Shown piece by piece: positions 1 to 7,552 of a stretch of DNA of 64,000 bases (its first letter is position 1; every line of letters begins with the position of its first letter). The stretch covers positions 558,001-622,000 of the forward strand of contig NZ_JAAIYA010000002.1 in assembly GCF_010894405.1 (NCBI RefSeq), in the 5' to 3' direction. The notes below the pieces were generated by a model. It saw nothing but the letters and a program-made list of their open reading frames with translations. It made no database searches and was not told the DNA's origin. The position numbers and the translations under genes were made by a program. The stretch comes from Pyxidicoccus caerfyrddinensis (GTDB lineage Bacteria > Myxococcota > Myxococcia > Myxococcales > Myxococcaceae).

Positions 1-405
1 TCCGTGGTGGCGGTGGGAATCGCGTGGTTGCTGAGCACGCGGCACGGAGGCGTCCCCACGGAGGCGAGCGTCTCCGTGCGACTGGAGGCAAGGGACGGCG
101 GCTCGGTGGCCGTCGGGGACTCCGCCCTGATGGCGCCTTCGTGCTCCGCCACGCCACCTTCCGCGTGGGCGACCATCACCCAGGACGTTCCCCTCAACCC
201 CTTCCCGGGACAGCGGCGGACAGACTCCAAGGGCCGCTGTCCAAGCCCGGGGCAGGTTCCCATCCAGGGGTACTGCTGGCTGAAGCAGGCCCTGGACCGG
301 AAGGGCTGTGACGACAACGGCTACCTGTACATGGATGGGCAGTGCTACGCGCCCGTGTTCCGGACCGCTCGACCCGCCACGTCGAACCCCCGAGGACGGA
401 AGTGA
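1..405 (+). CDS. C-terminal part of a membrane-anchored protein, probably a Ser/Thr protein kinase (partial)
   Basis: The reading frame is open from the first base, so the 5' part lies outside the window. What remains begins with a hydrophobic stretch (VAVGIAWLL), a likely membrane span, then an exported tail with six Cys residues and spaced motifs such as GRCPSPGQVPIQGYCW and GCDDNGYLYMDGQCYAPVF, ending in a Thr/Ser/Pro-rich tail. Myxobacterial Ser/Thr kinases often have a cytoplasmic kinase domain, one membrane span and a short Cys-rich tail of this kind; that is family knowledge and the kinase domain itself is not visible here. It converges on the DUF2306 gene. It could instead be another membrane-anchored protein with the same tail. 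Confidence 0.5.
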   Translation, partial: SVVAVGIAWLLSTRHGGVPTEASVSVRLEARDGGSVAVGDSALMAPSCSATPPSAWATITQDVPLNPFPGQRRTDSKGRCPSPGQVPIQGYCWLKQALDRKGCDDNGYLYMDGQCYAPVFRTARPATSNPRGRK

Positions 406-476
406 GTCACCCCTTGTGCGAACCGGTGCGGGTAGCGGCCCTGACTCGACTTTCGCCATTTTGAGCGAGCGCGCCC

Positions 477-498
477 CACGGGGGAGGTCACGCCCGTG
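477..498. terminator. weak hairpin between convergent genes
   Basis: CACGGG and CCCGTG form a 6-bp stem around a 10-nt loop in the 119-bp gap between two convergent genes. There is no T-run. This is a candidate terminator by position only. Confidence 0.3.
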
Positions 499-524
499 TC
501 CTGGACACCGCTGACCGGGTCGAA

Positions 525-1226
525 TCAGGGGGCCCGCGGCGGGTGTGAGGCGTTCCCGACGTTGGCTCGTACCGTGAGCAGCTCGGCAGCGCGGACGGGG
601 GAGGCGGGTTGGCGACGAATGACCCGCTCGGCCACGGCGAGGTTGATGACCCAGCCGGCGCCCAACAGCAGCGCTCTGGCGAGCTCGCCCGGCGTTCCGA
701 CGATGAGGAACCAGGGCACGGAGACCAGTACCTGCGTGCCCGCGCCCAGACCGACAGCGTAACCTCGAATCATCCAGGCCCGGTGGCCAACGACGTCCCG
801 CCGCGGGAGCGCGGCCAGCCCCAGGACGAGGGACAGCACCATCACCGAGCCGAAGAGGAGCCGCAGGCCGTCGAGGAGCTCACCGTCGCCTTCGGCGCGG
901 GGATAGAACAGCGTCATCCACAAGCCCGAGAGCCCGGCCACGAGGCCGCACGCGACCAGGAGCCGCCCGGCGACGCGGTGCCAACCGGGCCGCCGACGGC
1001 GAAAGTCCGGTGCGAACTGGAAGGCACCCAGGGCGCAGTACACGCTGGCGCAGAGGACGTGCAGCACCACCGGCAGCGGCGATGCGAAGAACCGCGCGTT
1101 GTGCGGCGTGAGCTCGGCGCCGCCCGCCAGCTCGGTCAGACGGCCGGCGCCGGCCAGGATGGGCACGAGCGAGAGCGCGACCAGCGCAGCGGACACGCGC
1201 CGCTCGGCCTTGGGGGTGGAGGTCAT
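525..1226 (-). CDS. DUF2306 family integral membrane protein
   Basis: A 233-residue polytopic membrane protein of unknown biochemical role. It shows an N-terminal hydrophobic span (ALVALSLVPILAGAG), a second around VVLHVLCASVYCALG, then GWHRVAGRLLVACGLVAGLSGLWM and further spans. The pattern of HxxxxxxY/F residues followed by R-x-x-PGWHR-x-xG is typical of the DUF2306 family of predicted membrane proteins. The ATG start is preceded by an AGGAGAAGAG ribosome site. It is divergent from a LysR-type regulator with 128 bp between the starts, so the regulator may control it; that is the usual LysR arrangement and is inferred. Reaction and substrate are unknown. Confidence 0.75.
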   Translation of the reverse strand: MTSTPKAERRVSAALVALSLVPILAGAGRLTELAGGAELTPHNARFFASPLPVVLHVLCASVYCALGAFQFAPDFRRRRPGWHRVAGRLLVACGLVAGLSGLWMTLFYPRAEGDGELLDGLRLLFGSVMVLSLVLGLAALPRRDVVGHRAWMIRGYAVGLGAGTQVLVSVPWFLIVGTPGELARALLLGAGWVINLAVAERVIRRQPASPVRAAELLTVRANVGNASHPPRAP

Positions 1227-1354
1227 GGTGAGGCTCTTCTCCTGTCGGTGTGGGAACGCCGGGGAACGCGCATGACGACGGCAACGCTTCGTCCCGTGCG
1301 AACAGATAGCCCTCCGTGACTCCTGGCGGAATTGACTGAGTTCCTTCTCCTGAT

Positions 1355-2254
1355 ATGCGCAAATGCATGGATTGGCGGGCGGTCAAGTTCGACTGGAATC
1401 GAGCGCGGGCCTTTCTGGTCACCGCGGAAGAGGGCTCGCTCACGGCGGCGGCGCGTGCGCTCGGCATGGCGCAGCCGACACTCGGGCGTCAGGTGAGCGC
1501 GCTCGAGGACGAGCTGGGCGTGGTGCTGTTCGAGCGCGTGGGACGGAGCCTCGCGCTGACGCCGAGCGGGCGCGAGCTGCTCGACCACGTTCGGGCCATG
1601 GGCGACGCCGCGGGGCGCGTCTCGCTCGCGGCCGGCGGACAGTCGCAGAGCATCACCGGGCTGGTCCGCATCTCGGCCAATGAGATCTACTCGGCATTCC
1701 TGCTGCCGCCCATCGTGGAGAAGCTTCGGCGCGAGGCGCCGGGCATCGAAATCGAGCTCGTCGCAACCAACACCGCGGTCGATCTGCGCCGACGGGAGGC
1801 GGATATCGCGATCCGGAACTTCCGCCCCACCCAGCCCGACCTCATCGCCACCAAGGTCCGGGACGACCCGATGCGGCTGTACGCCGCGACCCGCTACCTT
1901 GCGAGCATCGGCAACCCACGTACGCCGAAGGCACTGAGCCGCGCCGACTTCATCGGGCTTGGCGGGACGGACGCCATGCTCAACGGGCTGAACGGGCTGG
2001 GCTTGAGCCTGACGCAACGGAATTTCCCGGTGCTGACGGGGAACCACCTCGTGCACTGGGAGATGGTCAAGCGGGGCCTCGGCGTGGGCGTCGCTCCCGA
2101 GCGCGTGGGAGACGCCGAGCCGCGGGTCCGGCGGGCCCTCCCCAGCCTCACCCCGTTGTTCCTTCCCATCTGGCTGACGACCCACCGCGAGCTGAACACC
2201 AGCAAGCGCATCCGGCGGGTGTTCGATCTGCTCGCGACCGAGCTCGGGAGATGA
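1355..2254 (+). CDS. LysR-type transcriptional regulator
   Basis: A 299-residue DNA-binding regulator of normal LysR length. Residues about 8-68 hold the winged helix-turn-helix: FLVTAEEGSLTAAARALGM is followed by QPTLGRQVSALEDELGVVLF, the classic LysR recognition helix region. The rest is the periplasmic-binding-like effector domain (VRISANEIYSAFLLPPIV onward, then MRLYAATRYL). A second ATG at 1367 is also a possible start and would give a product four residues shorter. The gene is divergent from the DUF2306 membrane protein, its most likely target. The next gene starts at the base following its stop, suggesting co-transcription. Confidence 0.9.
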   Translation: MRKCMDWRAVKFDWNRARAFLVTAEEGSLTAAARALGMAQPTLGRQVSALEDELGVVLFERVGRSLALTPSGRELLDHVRAMGDAAGRVSLAAGGQSQSITGLVRISANEIYSAFLLPPIVEKLRREAPGIEIELVATNTAVDLRRREADIAIRNFRPTQPDLIATKVRDDPMRLYAATRYLASIGNPRTPKALSRADFIGLGGTDAMLNGLNGLGLSLTQRNFPVLTGNHLVHWEMVKRGLGVGVAPERVGDAEPRVRRALPSLTPLFLPIWLTTHRELNTSKRIRRVFDLLATELGR

Positions 2255-3304
2255 GTGACGGGGCTGCGCCGTCTGGATGCGCACGTCCGAGAACTCCCAA
2301 CCTGGAAGAAGCGACCGGAAGAGGCCTTCTCGACGCGGGCAGGGCAGGTGCACTTGTGGGGCCTCCCGTCCGCGGCAGCTCCCTATGTCAGCCTCCTGCT
2401 CATCCTGCTCCTGCTGGGCTCGCTCTTCGTGCTGGGCGTGGGGGCCTTCTACCTGTTCCTCTCCGGGTTCTCGCTGGGAGGCATTTCGGAGCTGGTGCAA
2501 ATCGCGATGGTCCTCCTGGTGGGCCTCCTGTGGAAGGCCGCGGGCGCGGACACATCCAATTTCGAGTCACCGGGATACGGGGAGGTGTGGGGGGCCGTGG
2601 GGACGGCGCTGGTGCTGACCGGGGTCTCCTGGGTGGGCTTGTCGCGGCTGCGCAAGGGCACGGTCTGGCTCACCCCGGAGCGGCTCGTCTGGCTGCCGCG
2701 CTCGGGCGAAGGCACCACCGTGCGCATGGACTCCATCGCCGAGGCGGGCATCCGCCTCAACGGCGGGAAGGGCCCTCTCGTGGTGGTGGGGAATCGGCAC
2801 CTCGAGCTGCCCCTGAATCGTCCCGACGCGGAGCGGCTGCGGCTCTGGCTGGAGCTGTTCCGTCACGCGGAGCTGCGGGCCCGGACGGCGAAGGTGCAGC
2901 GCCCGGTGGAGCGCGTCGTGTTCCCGGCGGTCCTCCAGAAGGGCATGCTGGAGCGGAAAGGGCATGCGGTGCTGTTGCGCCGCAAGCTCTACTTCCTCCC
3001 GGATGCGCAGGCCGGCCTCGCGCTGCTGAAGGCCGCGACGGGAAGGACGCTGGACTCCCGGGTCGAGCTGTCGTGGTTGCTGGACATGCTCCGCTGGCAA
3101 CCCGAGGCCGACCTCGAGGCGTTGCTCGACCGGGCGGTGGAGGCCACGCGAGGCGTCACCTGGCCCACGGGCGAGGGGGGCCTCGCGACGGACATCTCCT
3201 GGAGCCATCAGGTCCAGATCCGCCGTGACGCGGAGGTCATCACCGGCCAGCTGCGGGGAGCCCAGGTCCGCGAGGCCGCGCGCATCTTCGCCGCCTGGCG
3301 CTGA
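2255..3304 (+). CDS. membrane protein of unknown function
   Basis: A 349-residue protein I do not recognise. It starts with GTG immediately after the LysR stop codon, with GGGAG just upstream. After a polar N-terminus, three hydrophobic segments lie at about residues 44-68 (SLLLILLLLGSLFVLGVG), 75-95 (ISELVQIAMVLLVGLLW) and 112-130 (GAVGTALVLTGVSWVGL). The remaining roughly 215 residues are soluble and include a PH-like stretch (TVWLTPERLVWLPRSG ... TTVRMDSIAEAGIRL) resembling the bacterial PH/YdbS-type membrane-associated domains; that resemblance is an impression, not a firm call. It is likely co-transcribed with the regulator. Confidence 0.65.
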   Translation: MTGLRRLDAHVRELPTWKKRPEEAFSTRAGQVHLWGLPSAAAPYVSLLLILLLLGSLFVLGVGAFYLFLSGFSLGGISELVQIAMVLLVGLLWKAAGADTSNFESPGYGEVWGAVGTALVLTGVSWVGLSRLRKGTVWLTPERLVWLPRSGEGTTVRMDSIAEAGIRLNGGKGPLVVVGNRHLELPLNRPDAERLRLWLELFRHAELRARTAKVQRPVERVVFPAVLQKGMLERKGHAVLLRRKLYFLPDAQAGLALLKAATGRTLDSRVELSWLLDMLRWQPEADLEALLDRAVEATRGVTWPTGEGGLATDISWSHQVQIRRDAEVITGQLRGAQVREAARIFAAWR

Positions 3305-3324
3305 AGCACCGGGCGCTTCCGCCA

Positions 3325-3768
3325 TCAATAGACGCGATTCCGGACCACGAACGCGGCGAACAGGAACATGGCTCCCATCAGCGTCACGCAGCCAGGCAAG
3401 ACCCAGAGCTGTCCGAAGTGCCCGTAGCGCGCGGTTCCGGCTGGGTCGAGCTGCTTGTAGAGGACCTTCACCGCTGTCCCCGGCGGATGGCGGCCCGGCT
3501 GTCCATAGTAGACGGTGGGGGTGTGCACGATGCCGTTCAGATCCGAGAACTGAACCACCTCCGGGTAGCCCTTGAACAAGCGGTACTGGCCGTCCCCTCG
3601 GCTGCTCGCGGTGACCACGACGGCGTTCGCCGGCTCGGCACTCAAGACGAACGACGCGGTGCGGAGCAAACCAACGACCCCAATCACCAGGCATGAAACG
3701 GAGACGACGAAGATGATTCGGAAACCAGTCTCGGGAGAGGCCACGGAGACAGCGTAGCAGCCCGTCAC
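3325..3768 (-). CDS. DUF3592 domain membrane protein
   Basis: A 147-residue protein with two membrane spans: IIFVVSVSCLVIGVVGLL near the N-terminus and VLPGCVTLMGAMFLFAAFVV near the C-terminus. The loop between them carries the DUF3592 pattern: a strand with V-V-T-A, a Y-R-L-F-K-G-Y-P-E-V-V-Q-F-S-D core, and GxxVKVLYKQLDPAGTAR, where the family's P-G-x-x-V-x-V-x-Y-D-P-x-x-P signature sits. Function is unknown for the family. The annotated GTG start is uncertain; a second in-frame GTG lies about eight codons downstream. It converges on the preceding membrane-protein gene with only 20 bp between stops. Confidence 0.7.
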   Translation of the reverse strand: MTGCYAVSVASPETGFRIIFVVSVSCLVIGVVGLLRTASFVLSAEPANAVVVTASSRGDGQYRLFKGYPEVVQFSDLNGIVHTPTVYYGQPGRHPPGTAVKVLYKQLDPAGTARYGHFGQLWVLPGCVTLMGAMFLFAAFVVRNRVY

Positions 3769-4207
3769 TCGCCGAGGAAAGGAAGGAGGACGCCGGGAAA
3801 AGGGGGCGTCAGCGGCAGTCGCACTCCTGGCCTCCGGCCGGGTGCGGGGCTCAGGTCACGCCCTTGGAGCAGGTCAGCGGGTTGCGCCCGATGCTGCCGC
3901 TCGAAGTCGACGGATAGGCAGGCGCGACGGTGAGCGCGTAGTACCTGAGCCTCGCCGTCGGTGATTGCGAGGGTGCTGGGTTGTTCTCAACCATCGACGA
4001 CCGCAACCGCATCAACCTCGATAAGATAGTCGGGAGATAGAGTCGCAACTCCCACCAGCGTCCTCGCACCCCTTCTTCTCCCCTGCACCGACAACGGCCC
4101 ATGTGAGAAGCCGGACGGCTCCACCCTGCGACGCCATCCCGTCCGACGCTTCGAGTAGCATCTTCTCCGCCGTCTGTTCTCCATTCGGTCAACCGCGAAA
4201 GGCTCCT
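3769..4207. other. 439-bp gap holding decayed coding sequence
   Basis: No intact gene is visible. On the minus strand, 3987 to about 4085 encodes the end of a RidA-type protein (separate entry). Further left, about 3851-3965 on the minus strand reads as a plausible C-terminus (RLRYYALTVAPAYP ... GSIGRNPLTCSKGVT then stop), possibly the end of a lost secreted protein. The right edge carries the promoter region of the next gene. The mixture suggests past rearrangement. Confidence 0.4.
3987..4085 (-). pseudogene. C-terminal remnant of a RidA/YjgF-family deaminase
   Basis: The minus strand encodes ARTLVGVATLSPDYLIEVD followed by AVAVVDG and a stop. This matches the conserved end of RidA (YjgF/UK114) enamine/imine deaminases, where an Arg-Thr-x-V-G-V-A strand precedes the final V-E-V-E-A-x-A-V strand. 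The frame stays open upstream but the residues before RRGARTLVG (rich in Arg) do not resemble RidA, so only about 30 codons of an originally about 130-codon gene survive. The break lies near the promoter of the low-GC secreted gene, consistent with an insertion having removed the rest. Confidence 0.6.
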
Positions 4208-5029
4208 ATGAAAACAACCCTCCTTGCCGTAGCAGCAGTACTCGTTCTTGCCCTCCCAGGTCGCGCTGTTGCACAAACACGCTGTTACCAAGCCCCAACC
4301 AGCCTTCCTCCCCAAGCCGCTACTTTCACCCCGACTCGGACGAGCTGCTCAATCACCCCGCAAGGCGCGTGCTGGCACCAAGTCATCTCAGGGTCGGTTG
4401 GCCTGCCTCCCTATGTCTTGTGGCTCGCAGCGCCCTCGTCTTGGAACTTCAAACAGTGCCAGTTCTTTGACTACCGGGGAGCGAACGCGTCGGGCGACCC
4501 TATCATTCGGTGGCTCTTTGGCCCCGCTTCTTGCGACCCGATTCCGTGCAATACTCAGCCGCCGACCCCGCCCAACTACACGCTGAGCGTCAATCTTGCT
4601 GGCTTTGGTAATGGTGTTATTGTCTCGAGTCCGGCTGGTATTAATTGGGGCGTTAGCGTCCCCACCCCCACCCTCAGCGCATCATTTCCCAGTGGCACGG
4701 TTGTTACTCTTACTGCGACACCAAACGCCCTCAATACTTTCGACGGGTGGTCGGGCGCTGGTTGCAGTGGGACGGGTACCTGCACCGTGACGGTGACGGC
4801 AAATACCTCCGTTACAGCGACTTTTACGCCTCACTCCGTCTGCGGTGATGGCCTCTGTACCGAACTCGAGACCAGCTATACTTGCCCCTTCGACTGTCGA
4901 TTCTGCGGTGACGACATCTGCACCGAGGATGAGGCTGGGGGCTCCTGCCCCGAAGACTGCGTAGAGATTTGTGGCGACGGCATCTGCGGCGGCAGGGAAG
5001 ACCCCTGGTCCTGCTACGAAGACTGCTAA
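4208..5029 (+). CDS. secreted Cys-rich protein with an InlB-type B-repeat and three CGDG repeats
   Basis: A 273-residue exported protein: residues 1-22 are a Sec signal peptide ending in AVAQ. The middle (about 118-210) fits the bacterial B-repeat fold: YTLSVNLAGFGNGVIVSSP, then VVTLTATPNALNTFDGWSG and GTCTVTVTANTSVTATF. The tail holds three copies of a C-G-D-[GD]-[IL]-C-x8-12-C-x3-D-C motif (VCGDGLCTELE, FCGDDICTEDE, ICGDGICGGRE), each likely a disulfide-linked module. The ATG at 4208 is chosen for the signal peptide. Codon use is unlike the rest of the window, with many CTT, GTT, ATT and AAT codons and clearly lower GC, suggesting recent acquisition. Likely surface or secreted; function unknown. 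Confidence 0.75.
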   Translation: MKTTLLAVAAVLVLALPGRAVAQTRCYQAPTSLPPQAATFTPTRTSCSITPQGACWHQVISGSVGLPPYVLWLAAPSSWNFKQCQFFDYRGANASGDPIIRWLFGPASCDPIPCNTQPPTPPNYTLSVNLAGFGNGVIVSSPAGINWGVSVPTPTLSASFPSGTVVTLTATPNALNTFDGWSGAGCSGTGTCTVTVTANTSVTATFTPHSVCGDGLCTELETSYTCPFDCRFCGDDICTEDEAGGSCPEDCVEICGDGICGGREDPWSCYEDC

Positions 5030-5229
5030 ACCGATAATCGGTTGGCGGACTCGTCCTTGTAGGCGCTAGCACGACGGACGGGCGCGCCCTGTGGGGTCGC
5101 TGCGGGGCTGCCCGTTGAGGGTAGTCCCTACCGCGCCCGCTTCTTTCCCTCCGCTGTCCTCACCAGTCCTTGCAGCGGCGGCAGGAGGGCCCTCAAGCCC
5201 TCTACCTCGCCCTACCGCGCTTGGGCCCT
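5030..5229. other. intergenic sequence with no recognised feature
   Basis: High-GC sequence after the secreted Cys-rich gene. I see no gene, strong hairpin or repeat. It leads into transposase and integrase debris, and the whole gap before the next intact gene is about 610 bp. Confidence 0.4.
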
Positions 5230-5530
5230 CAGGCGCATGTTGCCCTCGCCTCCCTCAAGCAGGGGCGGAGTCGGGGCCGCAGGAGGAGAGCCCCGCCTTT
5301 GCCGCGACGGTGGCGGAGCCGAGGCAGGAGCGCACACCGCGTTTGGACTGGGCCGGGCTGCTCAAGCAGGACGTTCGCCCTGGATGAGAGTCCCCCACCG
5401 AAGTGGGTGACGCTCACGCGCGTCAAGTTGTTCAAGGCGGACAAGCCCGCCTTTGACTTCCTCTCTTTCGAGGAAGCCGAGCGCCTGATCACTGGCTGGC
5501 GCCTCGGGGGGAGCAGGCCGATGACCTTCC
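5230..5530 (+). pseudogene. IS91-type transposase fragment joined to a tyrosine integrase fragment
   Basis: About 5305-5382 encodes PRQERTPRLDWAGLLKQ, a segment found just before the C-terminal Cys-rich part of IS91/IS801-type transposases; a close relative of this stretch recurs at 19555-19640. A one-base shift then gives TFALDES. Directly after it, about 5390-5525 encodes KLFKADKPAFDFLSFEEAE and RLITGW, resembling the start of the core domain of phage-type tyrosine integrases (FLTFEEAERLL is typical). Neither fragment is long enough to function. This is mobile-element debris next to the metal-efflux operon. Confidence 0.55.
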
Positions 5531-5536
5531 GGGCAG

Positions 5537-5565
5537 GTCACAGTGTGACGGCGGCGGTCACACCC
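5537..5565 (+). promoter_or_regulatory. candidate metal-responsive operator or promoter element, copy 1
   Basis: GTCACAGTGTGAC forms an interrupted palindrome at 5537-5549, and GTCACA recurs at 5557, exactly 20 bp after the first. The 29-nt block matches 23 of 29 positions with the block upstream of the HMBD-TolC-multicopper oxidase operon (27488-27516), in the same orientation relative to the gene. It lies 77 nt before the ATG of the TolC gene. Repeats spaced by two helical turns suit a dimeric or tandem DNA-binding regulator, or they could be ECF promoter elements. The function is inferred. Confidence 0.6.
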
Positions 5566-5642
5566 GGAGGCCGCTTGCGGCGTGCAGGTGCGCGAAATCA
5601 TTGGGCGCCGGTCAGGTATGCGGCTTGCGTTGTGAAGAGGAC

Positions 5643-7007
5643 ATGTTCGCCGTCTCCGCCACGCTGTCCCTCATGCTGGCCGCCGCTCCCACGGAGGCCT
5701 GGTCGCTGGAGCGCGTGGTCGCCGAGGCCGTGGAGCGCGCGCCGGAGGTGGCGACGGCGCGGGCCGAGGAGGTAGCTACCGAGGGCGTGCGGGCCGCCGA
5801 TGGACGGTGGCTCCAGGAGAATCCGCAGCTGGAAGTGGAGGTCACCAGCGACGTGCTCACGGGCGACCAGGGTGAGCAGCGCGTGGAGATGATGCTGAGC
5901 CAGTCGGTGGAGGTGGCGGGGCAACGGGGGCTGCGAGTGGCACGGGCGGAAGCGGCGGTGGACGCGGCCCGGGCGCGAAGGCGCGTAGTGGTGCTGGAGG
6001 CAGCGGCGGAGGCGGTGAGCGCGGCGACGGAGCTGGAGCGGCGCGAGGCGCGGGCGCGTCTGGCAGAGGAAGCGCTGGAGCTGGCCCGGGCGCTGGAGGA
6101 GGCGACAGGGCGCCGCTTCGCGGCCGGAGATGTGCCAGAGCTGGAGCGCAATGGCGCGGCGCTGGAGCGGGCTCGCGCGGAGGCTCGGGCGGCGATGGCT
6201 CGCGCGGAGGCGGCGGGCGCGCGCGCGGCGCTGAATCGGAGGCTGGGGCGCCCGGCCGGGGCTCCGCTGAGTGTGTCGGTGCTGGCGGACGCAGGAGCTG
6301 AAGCGGAACCGGCGACGGCTGGCTCTGCGCCGACGATGCAGCGGGGAGATGGCAGGGGCGCCAGTGCGACGCAGCCGAAGGGGACGGAGGAGCGGCCGGA
6401 GATTCGCGCCACGCGGGCCTCGCTGCCATCACCCCTGCTGAACGAGCGGCCCGAGCTTCAAGCGGCACGCGCGGAGGAAGCCGCGGCGAAGGCGGAGGTG
6501 GAGCTGCTGCGCCGAGAGCGCTTCCCGGACCCGACGCTGGGCCTGGGCTACGAGCGGGAGCGGCGCCCCGAGTCCCATGGTGCCGTCACGGACCTGCACA
6601 CCGAGCACCTGCTGGTCGCTCGGCTGTCCGTGCCGCTCCCGCTGTGGAATCGCAACCAGCGCGAGCTGGCCGAGGCGAGAGCGAGGCGCTCGACGCGCGA
6701 GGCGGAGCGGGTGGCCCGCGAGCGACAGGTGGACGCGGAGTCGGCCGTGGCGCGAAGCACGTTCGAAGCCGCGCGAGCCGCATACACCGCGCTGGAAGCG
6801 GCCCGGCCCGCCGTGGAGCGCAACCTGGAGCTGATGCGCCGTGCCTACGAGGCGGGAGAGCTGAGCCTGGACGCATTGTTGCTGGCACGAGACAGGGCCT
6901 TCTCCGCGAGGGCCGAGGCGGTGGACGCGGCGGCGGAGCTGGCCCGGGCGCGCACCGCGCTGCTGCGCGCAGAGGGACGGCTGCCCACGGGAGGAGTGCT
7001 CCGATGA
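5643..7007 (+). CDS. TolC/CzcC-family outer-membrane efflux protein
   Basis: A 454-residue outer-membrane channel subunit of a metal RND efflux system. The ATG at 5643 follows AAGAGG by two bases and gives a signal peptide (MFAVSATLSLMLAAAPTEA); an upstream ATG at 5601 lacks this. Two repeats of long Ala/Glu/Arg-rich helices follow, as expected for TolC proteins: the first around LERVVAEAVERAPEVATAR and the second around ERPELQAARAEEAAAKAE with LGLGYERERRP and LSVPLPLWNRNQRELAEA. It is the first gene of a six-gene operon and overlaps the next by ATGA. The shared element at 5537-5565 is its likely control site. Confidence 0.85.
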   Translation: MFAVSATLSLMLAAAPTEAWSLERVVAEAVERAPEVATARAEEVATEGVRAADGRWLQENPQLEVEVTSDVLTGDQGEQRVEMMLSQSVEVAGQRGLRVARAEAAVDAARARRRVVVLEAAAEAVSAATELERREARARLAEEALELARALEEATGRRFAAGDVPELERNGAALERARAEARAAMARAEAAGARAALNRRLGRPAGAPLSVSVLADAGAEAEPATAGSAPTMQRGDGRGASATQPKGTEERPEIRATRASLPSPLLNERPELQAARAEEAAAKAEVELLRRERFPDPTLGLGYERERRPESHGAVTDLHTEHLLVARLSVPLPLWNRNQRELAEARARRSTREAERVARERQVDAESAVARSTFEAARAAYTALEAARPAVERNLELMRRAYEAGELSLDALLLARDRAFSARAEAVDAAAELARARTALLRAEGRLPTGGVLR

Positions 7008-7552
7008 GACGCGCGGCGCGGATGCTGGCGGTGGCGTGCCTGTCCCTGTCGACGCTCGCGGGAGCGCACGAGGGCGAGTCGCACGGCGAGAAGCCTTCAA
7101 TGCCCACGCCGGGCGAGGGCCTGCACGTGCTGGCGGCGACGGGAGACCTCTTCGAGGTGGTGCTCAAGCACCCGGAGCACGCGGACGGTCCGAAGACTTC
7201 GGTCCGCCTGCTGGTGGCGGACAGCGCGACGAACGCGCCTGTGAGCGGGGCACAGGTGGAGCTGACGCTGACCGGAGCGGCCGTGCAGTCGCTGGTGCCG
7301 AGGATGGAGTCGCCGGGCATCTACGTGGCGGAAGCGGAGCTGGTGCCCGAGGCGGAGCTGGCCGCCGTCGCGACGGTGACCCGAGGCGACGCCGTGGACG
7401 TGCTGGCGCTGGGGACGGTGCATGTGGAAGCGGAGGAGGAGTCCCACGCGGCTGGCAACGGTCTGCGCGGCTGGGGCGTCGCGGGCGGCGTGGCGCTGCT
7501 GGTGGCGGCGGGCGCATGGTGGGTGTCGCGTCGCAAGAGGGGGCTGCTGTGA
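7004..7552 (+). CDS. small exported protein of the metal RND operon
   Basis: A 182-residue protein with a signal peptide (RMLAVACLSLSTLAGAHE), a short His/Glu-rich mature N-terminus (HEGESHGE), a beta-rich Ig-like middle (VRLLVADSATNAPVSGAQV, VELTLTGAAV) and a C-terminal membrane span (VAGGVALLVAAGAWWV) ending in RRKRGLL. So it is probably periplasmic and anchored in the inner membrane. Similar small proteins sit between CzcC- and CzcB-like genes in some metal-efflux operons; the exact role is not known. The start overlaps the TolC stop by ATGA and its own stop overlaps the adaptor start by GTGA, so the three are translationally coupled. Confidence 0.7.
   Translation: MRRAARMLAVACLSLSTLAGAHEGESHGEKPSMPTPGEGLHVLAATGDLFEVVLKHPEHADGPKTSVRLLVADSATNAPVSGAQVELTLTGAAVQSLVPRMESPGIYVAEAELVPEAELAAVATVTRGDAVDVLALGTVHVEAEEESHAAGNGLRGWGVAGGVALLVAAGAWWVSRRKRGLL

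Noticed and set aside
5170..5775. A continuous plus-strand frame across the transposase and integrase debris
   Set aside because: It mixes pieces of two unrelated mobile proteins, needs a one-base shift, and ends in frame-shifted sequence of the TolC gene.
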